DNA from: Acinetobacter sp. ANC 4470
GTDB taxonomy: Bacteria > Pseudomonadota > Gammaproteobacteria > Pseudomonadales > Moraxellaceae
DNA length: 64,000 nucleotides
NCBI RefSeq assembly: GCF_002135335.1
Contig: NZ_NEGC01000005.1
Coordinates: forward strand, 62,001-126,000
Direction: 5' to 3'
Numbering within the stretch: the stretch's first letter is position 1; each line of letters starts with the position of its first letter. Below are positions 38,084-46,821 of this stretch, piece by piece. The notes under the pieces were generated by a model. That model was not told where the DNA came from. It worked only from the letters and a program-made list of their open reading frames with translations, and did not search any database. Both the position numbers and the translations under genes were made by a program.

Positions 38084-38824
38084 ATGGCGCTCACCATCAA
38101 AACTCGCGAAATTCAGTACACTGCTCAAGATGGAACAACTTTAATTGGATATTTTGCAGCACCTGAATCAGAAAAACCTGTCGCGGGGGTGATTGTAGCG
38201 CCTGAATGGTGGGGGCGAAATGAGTATACCGAACAGCGTGCGCGTGAACTTGCTGAACACGGCTATGCAGCCCTTGCCATTGACATGTATGGTGATAAAA
38301 AAGTCACCACCACTGTCCCTCAAGCCAGTGAATGGATGATGCAAACCTTTAATGACCCTGAAACGATTGTGACTCGTGCGTCTGCGGGTTTAGCAACATT
38401 AGCTGTGCAAGAAGAAGTAAATGCAGATAAACTGGCAGCGGTAGGCTTCTGTTATGGTGGCAAAGTGGTGCTTGATCTGGCCCGTTCTGGTGCACCTTTA
38501 CAAGCAGTAATCACTTTCCACGGCACATTAACTCCGAAAGCACCAGCTCAACTGGGAGCAGTCAAAGCTGAGATTTTAGTCCTTCACGGCGAACTCGACA
38601 GCATGGTCAGCTTAGATGATGTTGCTCGCTTTAAAGAAGAAATGTACGCAGCTCAGGTTGAGCATGAAGTCATTATCTTTGAAGATGCAAAGCATGGTTT
38701 TAGTAACCCACTTGCAGATGAACGTGCTAAAGCCAATGGTGTTGATTTAGGCTATAACGTCGATGCAGAACAAAAAGGTTTATCTGCCATGTACGCTTTA
38801 TTAAAAGACCGACTTGGTGAATAA
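38084..38824 (+). CDS. Dienelactone hydrolase family protein
   Basis: Alpha/beta hydrolase of 246 residues, cytoplasmic. The Cys-His-Asp triad is visible: nucleophile elbow GFCYGGK (about 127-133), acid in LHGELDSMVSL, and histidine in DAKHGFSNP. Members cleave dienelactones in chlorocatechol breakdown, but many have unknown esterase roles, and no catechol genes lie nearby, so the substrate is unknown. It stands alone with its own upstream gap. Confidence 0.9.
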   Translation: MALTIKTREIQYTAQDGTTLIGYFAAPESEKPVAGVIVAPEWWGRNEYTEQRARELAEHGYAALAIDMYGDKKVTTTVPQASEWMMQTFNDPETIVTRASAGLATLAVQEEVNADKLAAVGFCYGGKVVLDLARSGAPLQAVITFHGTLTPKAPAQLGAVKAEILVLHGELDSMVSLDDVARFKEEMYAAQVEHEVIIFEDAKHGFSNPLADERAKANGVDLGYNVDAEQKGLSAMYALLKDRLGE

Positions 38825-38909
38825 CAACGAGGTTAATATGGTTGTGCTATATTGACCAATCCAATGACATGAATATTTTAAAAACTATATTTTTGAAGAG
38901 GATACAACA

Positions 38910-39272
38910 ATGACTGAAAACAACTGCCCATATTGCAACTTTGATGAATATGACATCATTGATAAAAATGACTTTGGTGTAATTTTACCTGAGCCAAATG
39001 CATTATCTAAAGGTCATTGTGTGATTGTCCCGCTACGCCATGCGAGCTCTTTTTTTGATATCACCGACAAAGAACGTAAAAGCTTAATGTCTTTACTTGA
39101 GCTTGCGCGTAATGAACTTCAGTTGCGTCATCAGCCCTCAGGCTTCCATGTTGGATTTAATGATGGAACTGTATTTGGTGAAGCATCTGAACACTTACAC
39201 CTACATATTATTCCGCGCTATGAAGGCCAAAGCTTAAAGCTAGACGAGCGCTGGGGTATGATCAGCGAATAA
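38910..39272 (+). CDS. HIT-family nucleotide hydrolase/transferase
   Basis: A 120-residue histidine-triad protein. The catalytic triad reads HLHLHIIPRY (about 96-105) and the N-terminal CPYC (6-9) pattern is common in HIT proteins. It probably hydrolyses nucleoside phosphoramidates or dinucleoside polyphosphates. It is followed by a strong terminator, so it is likely the last gene of its transcript. Confidence 0.92.
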   Translation: MTENNCPYCNFDEYDIIDKNDFGVILPEPNALSKGHCVIVPLRHASSFFDITDKERKSLMSLLELARNELQLRHQPSGFHVGFNDGTVFGEASEHLHLHIIPRYEGQSLKLDERWGMISE

Positions 39273-39294
39273 AACATTCGACTCAAAGCCCATT

Positions 39295-39322
39295 AAAAAA
39301 TGATGCTTCGGCATCATTTTTT
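39295..39322 (+). terminator. Rho-independent terminator after the HIT gene
   Basis: Arms AAAAAATGATGC and GCATCATTTTTT around a TTCG tetraloop, a textbook stable hairpin with a T tract. Confidence 0.93.
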
Positions 39323-39407
39323 ATGTCTTTATTTTTATCGCCGTCCTAAGCCACAGTCCCACCCCATTTTCGCTATACTATTCATCTATTCCAAATATGC
39401 GGTTCGT

Positions 39408-40442
39408 ATGTCACAGTTTTCTTTTGCCGAAACCCTGCTTGCTTGGTTCGATGTTCATGGTCGTCATGACTTGCCATGGCAAGTGGTCGATAACCCCTAT
39501 CAGGTTTGGGTATCTGAAATTATGTTACAGCAAACCCAAGTTAAAACAGTGCTGCAATATTTTGAACGCTTTATCTCCCGATTCCCAACCGTTGAAGATT
39601 TAGGGCAAGCTAGCTGGGATGATGTTGCGCCTTATTGGGCAGGTCTAGGCTACTACGCACGAGCACGCAATTTGCATAAAGCTGCGGGCATCGTTAGCCA
39701 ACAAGGACATTTCCCAAGTACATTAGAACAATGGATTGAGCTGCCGGGGATTGGCCCTTCAACGGGTGGCGCATTGATGTCACTGGGTTTACGTCAATAT
39801 GGCGTGATTATGGATGGCAATGTGAAACGGGTTTTAGCACGTTGTTTTGCCATTGAAGATGATCTGTCTAAACCTATTCATGAACGTGCCATGTGGCAAT
39901 TGGCTGAAACATTGTGCCCAACCGAACGTAATCATGATTATACCCAAGCGATTATGGACTTAGGTGCAACAGTCTGCACACCGAAAAAACCACTGTGTTT
40001 ATATTGCCCAATGCAACAACACTGCAAAGCGCATCAGCAAGGTTTGGAAACAGAGTTGCCCTTTAAAAAACCGAAAAAAGCCGTACCCATCAAATCAGCA
40101 CAGGTTTTAGTGATTCAATCGAATCAACAATGGTTATGGCAACAACGTCCAAATAGTGGCTTATGGGGTGGTTTATGGTGTTTACCTGTTATTGAAAATC
40201 CCACTGAATTTGAAATACAGTGCCAAGTTTTAGGACTGAAAAAAGTCATTCAACGGACTGAAATCAGCCATAGCTTTACCCATTTCACTTGGCAACTTGA
40301 AGCCATTTGTTTTGAGGTCGATGTGGATCAACAGGAACATCTTGCGATTGAACTAAATGGCACATGGCTCGCGACACAAATTGCAACAGAAATCGGAATT
40401 CCAACGGCAATGAAAAAATTGATCTCTGCCCTTAGTTTATGA
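39408..40442 (+). CDS. mutY: A/G-specific adenine glycosylase
   Basis: Base-excision repair enzyme that removes adenine opposite 8-oxoguanine. I take ATG 39408 (344 residues, starting MSQFSFAETLLAWF); an in-frame ATG at 39300 lies inside the preceding terminator and is unlikely. Visible: helix-hairpin-helix LPGIGPSTGGALMSLG, catalytic aspartate in YTQAIMDLGATVC, the 4Fe-4S cluster cysteines C-x6-C-x2-C-x5-C (CTPKKPLCLYCPMQQHC), and a C-terminal NUDIX-like domain with RPNSGLWGGLWCLP. Confidence 0.96.
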   Translation: MSQFSFAETLLAWFDVHGRHDLPWQVVDNPYQVWVSEIMLQQTQVKTVLQYFERFISRFPTVEDLGQASWDDVAPYWAGLGYYARARNLHKAAGIVSQQGHFPSTLEQWIELPGIGPSTGGALMSLGLRQYGVIMDGNVKRVLARCFAIEDDLSKPIHERAMWQLAETLCPTERNHDYTQAIMDLGATVCTPKKPLCLYCPMQQHCKAHQQGLETELPFKKPKKAVPIKSAQVLVIQSNQQWLWQQRPNSGLWGGLWCLPVIENPTEFEIQCQVLGLKKVIQRTEISHSFTHFTWQLEAICFEVDVDQQEHLAIELNGTWLATQIATEIGIPTAMKKLISALSL

Positions 40443-40504
40443 CATAGTCAGGCACTGTGATTCAAAGAATTTTCACGCCTATTAGAATGAAAAAAGGATG
40501 AACA

Positions 40505-41047
40505 GTGCTGCGTTTTATTGCTACATTATTATTGAGTTTTAGCATCCTCTGGATGGCAGCATGTACTTCAACGCCTAAAAAGCCTGCCACTAACCCACTC
40601 CCGCTGAATCAAGTGCAAAAGCTGAAAAATATGCAGCTAAAATCTTCGCTGCCTATCCCAGTGCATAATATAAAAGCCAAACAGTTACGTGATACTTGGG
40701 CTGCCGCGCGTAGTCATGGACGCAAGCATGAAGGCATTGACATCATGGCTCCACGTGGAACAAAAGTGTTAAGTGCCACAGAAGGCATCATTGCTGACTT
40801 ACGCAATAACAATTTGGGTGGTAAAGTGGTTTGGATTATGGGGCCTGCTGCAACTTGGCATTATTATGCCCACCTTGATGAGCATAAACGCGGCTTAAAT
40901 GTCGGAGATTATGTCAAAAAAGGTGATCTGATTGGTTATGTCGGCAATACCGGCAATGCACGTCATACGGCACCGCATTTACATTATGGTATTTACCTTG
41001 ACGGTAAAGGTCGTGGTGTGGTCAACCCTTATCCTTATTTACGTTAA
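40505..41047 (+). CDS. M23 (LytM/NlpD-like) lipoprotein
   Basis: An envelope lipoprotein of 180 residues with an M23 metallopeptidase domain. The lipobox is WMAAC (cysteine at about 20). Zinc ligands are present: HEGID (H-x3-D) around residues 77-81 and HLHYG (HxH) around 159-163. It could cut cell-wall peptides or, like some NlpD relatives, serve as an activator. It starts at GTG 40505 with AAAAAGGA upstream; there is no LysM domain. The substrate is unknown. Confidence 0.88.
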   Translation: MLRFIATLLLSFSILWMAACTSTPKKPATNPLPLNQVQKLKNMQLKSSLPIPVHNIKAKQLRDTWAAARSHGRKHEGIDIMAPRGTKVLSATEGIIADLRNNNLGGKVVWIMGPAATWHYYAHLDEHKRGLNVGDYVKKGDLIGYVGNTGNARHTAPHLHYGIYLDGKGRGVVNPYPYLR

Positions 41048-41064
41048 TTTTTTAGGAACTATTC

Positions 41065-41310
41065 ATGTCAGAAGCGCTGATCAATCGTTTGGTCGAATTT
41101 GCTGAATCAGGCAATCAACAAAAAATAGTTTTGGCTGGACAAAGCCACCAAGGCTGGGTGATGGAAATCACTGAGGAAGCGCTTTTGATTAGCACGGGTT
41201 TTGCAGAAAAAACGGGACAAGACATGTGGATTCAATTCACAGATTTGCCACAAGCTGAACTGTTTTATTGGGATAATCAACAAGATCAGTGGGCAGAATT
41301 TAAACTTTAA
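41065..41310 (+). CDS. Conserved hypothetical protein
   Basis: An 81-residue cytoplasmic protein without a recognised domain or membrane segment. It is acidic and rich in Q and W, with the internal segments QSHQGWVMEITEEALLIST and MWIQFTDLPQAELFYWD. It is placed 17 bases after the M23 gene and 20 bases before tag, suggesting a common transcript. Function unknown. Confidence 0.75.
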   Translation: MSEALINRLVEFAESGNQQKIVLAGQSHQGWVMEITEEALLISTGFAEKTGQDMWIQFTDLPQAELFYWDNQQDQWAEFKL

Positions 41311-41330
41311 TCACTTCAGGAGCACCAAAA

Positions 41331-41891
41331 ATGTCAATTCAACGTTGTGGTTGGTGTTCCAACGACCCACTGTATATGGCCTATCATGATCATGAGTGGG
41401 GCAAAGCCAGCCATGATGAAGCACACTTATTTGAAATGTTGTGCTTAGAAGGACAACAAGCAGGGCTATCTTGGATTACAGTACTGAAAAAGCGTGACAG
41501 CTATCGGCAGCATTTTTTTCAGTACAACATTGCAGAAATTGCCCAATTTAGTGATCTCAAATTAGAACAAATGCTACAAGATGCTGGTTTAATTCGACAT
41601 ATCGGTAAACTTAAAGCCATCCGTGACAATGCCATTGCTTGGCAACATTTAAAACAACAAAACATTGATGTTGTGGATTGGCTATGGGGGTTTGTCGAAC
41701 ATCAAAGCCTAGATAATGATGTTGCTGATTATCGTCAAGCACCCGCCCAAACTGACCTGAGCCTGGCACTGTCCAAAGCATTAAAAAAGAACGGTTTTAA
41801 ATTTATTGGACCGACCACCTGTTATGCCTTTATGCAGGCAGTCGGTATGGTCAATGATCATGAAAATCACTGTGCTTTTAAATCAAATTAA
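41331..41891 (+). CDS. tag: DNA-3-methyladenine glycosylase I
   Basis: Removes 3-methyladenine from alkylated DNA. The 186-residue length is usual for Tag. N-terminal RCGWCSNDPLYMAYHDHEWG (4-23) includes the conserved zinc-binding cysteine and histidine, and AGLSWITVLKKRDSYR and FKFIGPTTCYAFMQAVGMVNDH are family signatures; the last region carries the remaining zinc ligands. It forms a short cluster with the preceding small gene and the following alcohol dehydrogenase. Confidence 0.96.
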   Translation: MSIQRCGWCSNDPLYMAYHDHEWGKASHDEAHLFEMLCLEGQQAGLSWITVLKKRDSYRQHFFQYNIAEIAQFSDLKLEQMLQDAGLIRHIGKLKAIRDNAIAWQHLKQQNIDVVDWLWGFVEHQSLDNDVADYRQAPAQTDLSLALSKALKKNGFKFIGPTTCYAFMQAVGMVNDHENHCAFKSN

Positions 41892-41922
41892 TACTTCAAT
41901 ATGATAATAAGAGGGTTCCACC

Positions 41923-42945
41923 ATGCATGACAACATCATCCATGCCTATGCCGCTATGCAAGCGGGCGCAGCACTTGAACCTTATCAATTTGATGCTGGA
42001 GGACTCCTTCCCCACCAAGTTGAAGTCAAAGTTGAATACTGCGGTTTATGCCATTCCGATGTTTCTGTGATTAATAACGAATGGAATTCTTCTGTTTATC
42101 CTGTTGTTGCAGGTCATGAAATTATTGGCATCATCACACAGTTGGGTTCAGAAGCCAAAGGACTAAAAGTGGGGCAACGTGTTGGCATTGGCTGGACAGC
42201 AGAAAGTTGTCAATATTGTGATCCCTGTATTTCAGGACAACAAGTCCTTTGCACAGGTGGTTCAACTGCAACGATTGTCGGGCATGCTGGTGGTTTTGCC
42301 AACAAAGTTCGTGCTGGTTGGCAATGGATTATTCCCTTACCCGAAGATTTAGATCCAGAAAGTGCGGGGCCGCTGCTCTGTGGTGGAATTACTGTTTTTG
42401 ATCCACTGTTAAAACATCAGATTCAAGCCACTCACCATGTAGGCGTGATTGGGATTGGTGGTTTAGGGCATATAGCGATTAAATTACTCAAAGCTTGGGG
42501 CTGTGAAATTACTGCATTTACTTCAAGTTTAGATAAAACTGACGAGCTTAAAGCCATGGGCGCAGACCATGTGGTCAATAGCCGCGATATAGATGCCATC
42601 AAAGCGCAACGTGGAAAGTTTGATTTACTGCTCAGTACCGTCAACGTCACACTCAACTGGCCTGCCTTTATCAGTACACTGGCACCTAATGGCAGTATTC
42701 ACATGTTAGGCTTAGTCCTTGAACCACTAAAAATTCATGCGGGTAGTTTAATTGGCGGTTCGAAATCCATTACAGGCTCACCAACGGGTTCGCCTGCTGC
42801 GTTACGTCAATTATTAAAATTTGCGGCACGTAAAAATTTTGCACCACAAATTGAAGTCTTTCCAATGTCACAATTAAATGTCGCACTGCAACATTTACAT
42901 TCTGGCAAAGCCCGTTACCGAATCGTATTAAAAGCTGATTTTTAA
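41923..42945 (+). CDS. Zinc-dependent NAD(P) alcohol dehydrogenase (CAD/YahK-like)
   Basis: A 340-residue medium-chain dehydrogenase. Catalytic zinc ligands are in [10 protein letters not shown] (35-44) and AGHEIIGI, structural zinc in [17 protein letters not shown] (four cysteines), and the cofactor motif is [14 protein letters not shown] (about 173-186). It probably reduces aldehydes or oxidises alcohols with NADPH, as the cinnamyl-alcohol group does. The substrate is unknown. Confidence 0.92.
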   Translation: MHDNIIHAYAAMQAGAALEPYQFDAGGLLPHQVEVKVEYCGLCHSDVSVINNEWNSSVYPVVAGHEIIGIITQLGSEAKGLKVGQRVGIGWTAESCQYCDPCISGQQVLCTGGSTATIVGHAGGFANKVRAGWQWIIPLPEDLDPESAGPLLCGGITVFDPLLKHQIQATHHVGVIGIGGLGHIAIKLLKAWGCEITAFTSSLDKTDELKAMGADHVVNSRDIDAIKAQRGKFDLLLSTVNVTLNWPAFISTLAPNGSIHMLGLVLEPLKIHAGSLIGGSKSITGSPTGSPAALRQLLKFAARKNFAPQIEVFPMSQLNVALQHLHSGKARYRIVLKADF

Positions 42946-42956
42946 AATAAAATGAT

Positions 42957-42990
42957 ATCCAAATCAACAAAATACTTTGTTGGTTTGGAT
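42957..42990. terminator. Hairpin between convergent genes
   Basis: A 15-base stem with one G-T pair, arms ATCCAAATCAACAAA and TTTGTTGGTTTGGAT, loop ATAC. The minus-strand continuation is T rich, so it could end the MocR transcript, and it may also stop plus-strand transcription. Confidence 0.6.
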
Positions 42991-43084
42991 TTGGAAAAAT
43001 ACCCTATGTTTAGGTAAGACTCATCAACTGACAACGCTATCACTCAAAATCAGTTAAGCCGCACAACACTTTCTTCTGGGAAAT

Positions 43085-44524
43085 TTAAGCAACCTGTGCC
43101 GACGTTAATTGTTCTCTACTCCAATCCGCCAAGAGCACAATCGCATCACGAATTTCATCTGACAATTCATGCCCCGCATTTAAGCGAATACAATTCTTAT
43201 AGCGTCCATCTTCACCAAAGACCTCACCAGGTACAATGTTAATCCCCTGCTGTTGCGCAAAATGATACATCTCTAAACCATCAATCTGGGCAGGCAATTG
43301 AATCCAGAGTGCATAACCACCACTCGGTTGATTTAACCGAATTTCAACCTGATGAAAAGCGGTCATCACGAATTGTCGATACTGTTCAACCTGCGCCATA
43401 AGAATCGGTTTTAGCGACGTTAAATGCTCGCGATAAGCACGACTATAAATTAAATCGGCTAAACCCAATTGCAAAGGCGTATTCACCGAAACATTCAGCA
43501 TCATGATTTTTGCTCTGAGATGCTGTAAACGTGAATGAATACAGAACCAACCGACACGATACGCCGGCGACAATGATTTGGACACTGAACCACAAAAAAT
43601 CACATAGCCTTGTCGATCCCAATATTGAATCGGCAGTGGTCGTTTTAAACTAAAACTACATTCGGCATAGATATCATCTTCAATCACATAACATTGATAC
43701 TGCGCTGCCAACTGTGCAATTTTTTCTTTTTGTGCATTGCTTAAACAAAAACCCAAAGGGTTTTGATAATTAACCGTCAGCAAACACACCTTTGCACCAG
43801 AGCTTTGCATAGCCTGTTCTAAACGTGCTAAATCAAAACCATGAGTATCCGCTGGAATTTCTACAATTTTACGCTTTAAAGTCGCCAATAATTGCAACTG
43901 ACCATTAAAGTTAGGCGTGGGTACAATAATACTATCGCCTATTTCAGTCAGACTCTGAATCATCACCGATAGTGCAGGCATACAACCATTACTGATATAA
44001 ATATCATCTTTGCCAATGTAGAAACCATCTTCTGCCCAATGTTCAGATAAGGCTTCTCGAAGGCGAATATGTCCCTGCTTATCGCTATATAAAAAATCTT
44101 CAGGCTTGCTATGCTTTAAAGCACGCTGAATTGAACGGCGTAAAGCTTCGGTTGGCACTAAATGAGGGGAAATTTGAATAGCCCCCAACTGAATCAATTT
44201 ATTATTGATCGAGGCTTCTTGAATTTTAATTTGTAATTCTAAATTAGACACATCCCTCGGCTGAGATTGAAAATCTGGATGGGTCGGGCACTGAGTGTGC
44301 TGTACCTCCGATTTTTCCGCACTGACAAAATAGCCTGACTTATTTTTCACAAAGATCAGCCCTTGCGCTTCTAATAATTCATAGCATTTTTTGACCGTAT
44401 TGATACTGACATTTTGCTGTTCGGCACATTGCCGTAGCGAAATAAGTCGTTGCTCTGCTTCTAATTCACCTTGCTTAATTTTATCGGCAATTTGTTCAGC
44501 CAAAACTTGATATTGAAATGCCAT
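43085..44524 (-). CDS. MocR-type transcriptional regulator (GntR wHTH + aminotransferase fold)
   Basis: A 479-residue regulator with an N-terminal winged helix (GELEAEQRLISLRQCAEQQ to KSGYFVSA, about 18-70) and a C-terminal class-I aminotransferase domain that keeps its PLP lysine in CGSVSKSLSPAYRVGW. MocR proteins sense PLP or amino acids. It diverges from the small lipoprotein gene, with about 100 bases between, so that gene is a likely target. Its effector and the gene it controls are not known. It does not sit beside a pdxS/pdxT pair. Confidence 0.93.
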   Translation of the reverse strand: MAFQYQVLAEQIADKIKQGELEAEQRLISLRQCAEQQNVSINTVKKCYELLEAQGLIFVKNKSGYFVSAEKSEVQHTQCPTHPDFQSQPRDVSNLELQIKIQEASINNKLIQLGAIQISPHLVPTEALRRSIQRALKHSKPEDFLYSDKQGHIRLREALSEHWAEDGFYIGKDDIYISNGCMPALSVMIQSLTEIGDSIIVPTPNFNGQLQLLATLKRKIVEIPADTHGFDLARLEQAMQSSGAKVCLLTVNYQNPLGFCLSNAQKEKIAQLAAQYQCYVIEDDIYAECSFSLKRPLPIQYWDRQGYVIFCGSVSKSLSPAYRVGWFCIHSRLQHLRAKIMMLNVSVNTPLQLGLADLIYSRAYREHLTSLKPILMAQVEQYRQFVMTAFHQVEIRLNQPSGGYALWIQLPAQIDGLEMYHFAQQQGINIVPGEVFGEDGRYKNCIRLNAGHELSDEIRDAIVLLADWSREQLTSAQVA

Positions 44525-44623
44525 ACATCTGTACTCATTTTTTAGAATTTTGTGTATCTGTATCTATCAACATAACAGATTTATGCTGCATTCACAGTCC
44601 ATCATCATAAAAAGGAGTCATGC

Positions 44624-45043
44624 ATGAAAATAATTAAACTCAGTATAGTCATCTTGAGTATCAGTTTTTTATTAATGGCGTGCCAACCTCAAGCAAGAAA
44701 TACATTGGCACAAAAACAGAACTTTGTGTGTAAGTCTTTAATAGAAGGATTTTTAAAAACACAGCTATTGGGACAATACCAATTGCTGCATATTCAACCC
44801 ACACTACACCAAACATCAGCACAACGTTTGTATAAATATCAGATCAGTTCAGATCAGCAGATGCGGATCAATATGCCACAGCAGCAGGATTTAAACTTTC
44901 AATGCAATCAAACCTCTGCACAACATTTTGAATTAAAGCTACTGAATCATGAACAGCAGGAAATACAAAGCTTGCTCACTTTAGATTTGCTACCACAGCA
45001 AACTATTGATGATTTGACAGCTTTTGCACTAAAAACTGAATAA
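44624..45043 (+). CDS. Small predicted lipoprotein
   Basis: A 139-residue protein with a lipoprotein signal peptide (lipobox LLMAC, cysteine at residue 20) and a hydrophilic, Gln-rich mature part of unknown function. Its last 41 bases overlap the 3' end of the convergent LysR gene. It begins about 100 bases from the divergent MocR gene, preceded by AAAAGGAG. Confidence 0.8.
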   Translation: MKIIKLSIVILSISFLLMACQPQARNTLAQKQNFVCKSLIEGFLKTQLLGQYQLLHIQPTLHQTSAQRLYKYQISSDQQMRINMPQQQDLNFQCNQTSAQHFELKLLNHEQQEIQSLLTLDLLPQQTIDDLTAFALKTE

Positions 45044-45893
45044 ATAAACGGACACGCTTTGGCAAATGTTCTTGTTGATAGTAAACAGCATGGATGCTCT
45101 GTTCATAGTGCTCAATTTGATCTTCAAATAAAGCAACCAGTCGTTTTTGTTCCAGATCTTGCTGCACTAAAAAAGCAGACAAACAGGTTATGCCTAAACC
45201 ATCCAATGCCATTTGACGTACGGTTTCCCCATTGGATGCTTTAATTTTTGGATGAACTGTCAGCTGTTCTCCATTCACAAGAATGGGCCAAGTATTTAAA
45301 TGATTCACTTTGCTAAAGCCAATTTGGGCATGATTCAAAATATCGCTAGGCATTTTGGGATAGCCGTGATTTTCTAAATATTCAGGGCTTGCGACAATAT
45401 ACAAACGGCTTTTACATAATAATTTGGCATGTAAACTTGAATCATTCAGCTGCCCAAAGCGGATTGCAACATCCGTTTTATGTTCCAACAAGTCAATAAT
45501 TTGATCATTACTATTCAATTCGATTTCAATATTGGGGTAAAGCTGTGTAAATTCACGCATCAATGGCACGATCACATGCAAGACAAATGGTGTCGCTGAA
45601 TCAACTCGAATGAGCCCAGAAGTATCGGTATCTGATTTTAATAATGCATCTTCTGCTTCAGTTAAATCATTTAAAATTTTGCGTGCTCTATCTAAAAATA
45701 ATTGTCCTTCTTGAGTGAGTTTCAGTTTACGCGTGGTGCGTTCGAGTAAGGTCACATGCAACTTATTCTCAAGACGTTGTAAAGCACGGCTTACCCCTGA
45801 TGTGGTTTGTGCTAAACGCTCTGCTGCCATCACAATCGAGCCGCTATCCACAATCGTGACAAAAGCATGTAATTCTTCAATGGTTGACTTCAT
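45003..45893 (-). CDS. LysR-family transcriptional regulator
   Basis: A 296-residue LysR regulator: N-terminal HTH (AERLAQTTSGVSRALQRLEN, about 24-43) and a substrate-binding domain from about 90. It diverges from the aldo-keto reductase-MFS pair, the usual arrangement for a LysR protein and its targets. A 9-base-arm inverted repeat containing T-N11-A lies at 45905-45925, just upstream of its start. The inducer is unknown. Confidence 0.94.
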   Translation of the reverse strand: MKSTIEELHAFVTIVDSGSIVMAAERLAQTTSGVSRALQRLENKLHVTLLERTTRKLKLTQEGQLFLDRARKILNDLTEAEDALLKSDTDTSGLIRVDSATPFVLHVIVPLMREFTQLYPNIEIELNSNDQIIDLLEHKTDVAIRFGQLNDSSLHAKLLCKSRLYIVASPEYLENHGYPKMPSDILNHAQIGFSKVNHLNTWPILVNGEQLTVHPKIKASNGETVRQMALDGLGITCLSAFLVQQDLEQKRLVALFEDQIEHYEQSIHAVYYQQEHLPKRVRLFIQFLVQKLSNHQ

Positions 45894-45904
45894 CTTCAGT
45901 CCAT

Positions 45905-45925
45905 TTATTGATTTTTAATCAATAA
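45905..45925. promoter_or_regulatory. Candidate LysR operator
   Basis: Perfect inverted repeat TTATTGATT-TTT-AATCAATAA in the 115-base gap between the divergent LysR and aldo-keto reductase genes. It includes a T-N11-A core, the LysR recognition form, and could serve both autoregulation and target control. Confidence 0.5.
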
Positions 45926-46008
45926 TATTTTGCAAATTAGTGCATTTTTTAGCAACAATAAAATCACCAAAATAGCACGATCTTAAAAACTTAAATATTG
46001 AGTAAAAC

Positions 46009-46812
46009 ATGATTGTTCCCCAATTTGGTCTTGGTACATTTCGCTTGTCTGGACCAACCCTAATTAATTCAGTCCAAACAGCACTTGAGGTCGGTTATCG
46101 TGCTGTAGATACAGCGCAAATTTATGGCAATGAAACTGAAGTGGGTCAGGCAATCGTTGAAAGCCAAGTCAATCGTCAAGATTTATTTATCACCACTAAA
46201 ATCTGGACAGAAAATTATGCCCCAGAAAAACTCATTCCCACTCTAAAAGACAGTTTACACAAGCTACGTACTGATACGGTCAATCTGACCTTAATTCATT
46301 GGCCTGCACCTAAAATGGGGGTATCTATACCAGAGGTGATGCAAGCCCTTTTGGAAGCAAAAAAACAAGGATTGACCGAACACATAGGCATTTCTAACTT
46401 TAATATTGAACTCACTAAGCAAGCGATCGAGAGCATTGGTCTAGAGCATATTGCGACCAATCAAATTGAACTCAGCCCTTATTTACAAAATCAGCGTCTC
46501 GTCAATTTTTTACAGTCACAGCATATTGATGTCACTTCTTATATGACTTTAGCTTATGGCAAAGTGCTGAATGATCCAATACTGCAAGATATTGCTGCAC
46601 AGCATCAAGCCTCGAGTGCACAAATTGCTTTAGCATGGGCATTACAAAAAGGCTTTGCCGTGATTCCATCTTCAACCAAACGTGAGCATTTAATCGCGAA
46701 TTTGCGCGCGCAAGAGATTGAATTAACAGCAGAGCAAATGATGGCTATTGCAACACTAGATCGAAATGCACGTGAAGTCGATCCTGAACAACTTGTACCG
46801 CTATGGGATTAA
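46009..46812 (+). CDS. dkgB: Aldo/keto reductase (DkgB-like)
   Basis: NADPH-dependent reductase of 267 residues, TIM-barrel fold. Catalytic residues are seen: Asp and Tyr in [10 protein letters not shown] (37-46), Lys in ITTKIW (64-69) and His in LIHWPAP. The C-terminal [14 protein letters not shown] is the cofactor site. Members reduce methylglyoxal and 2,5-diketo-gluconate; the natural substrate here is unknown. It is followed closely by the MFS gene, probably in the same operon. Confidence 0.93.
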   Translation: MIVPQFGLGTFRLSGPTLINSVQTALEVGYRAVDTAQIYGNETEVGQAIVESQVNRQDLFITTKIWTENYAPEKLIPTLKDSLHKLRTDTVNLTLIHWPAPKMGVSIPEVMQALLEAKKQGLTEHIGISNFNIELTKQAIESIGLEHIATNQIELSPYLQNQRLVNFLQSQHIDVTSYMTLAYGKVLNDPILQDIAAQHQASSAQIALAWALQKGFAVIPSSTKREHLIANLRAQEIELTAEQMMAIATLDRNAREVDPEQLVPLWD

Positions 46813-46821
46813 GACTCACTG

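Noticed and set aside
39300..39407. Upstream in-frame ATG that would lengthen MutY by 36 residues
   Set aside because: It lies in the stem of the terminator after the HIT gene, and known MutY proteins start near the MSQFSFAETLL segment.
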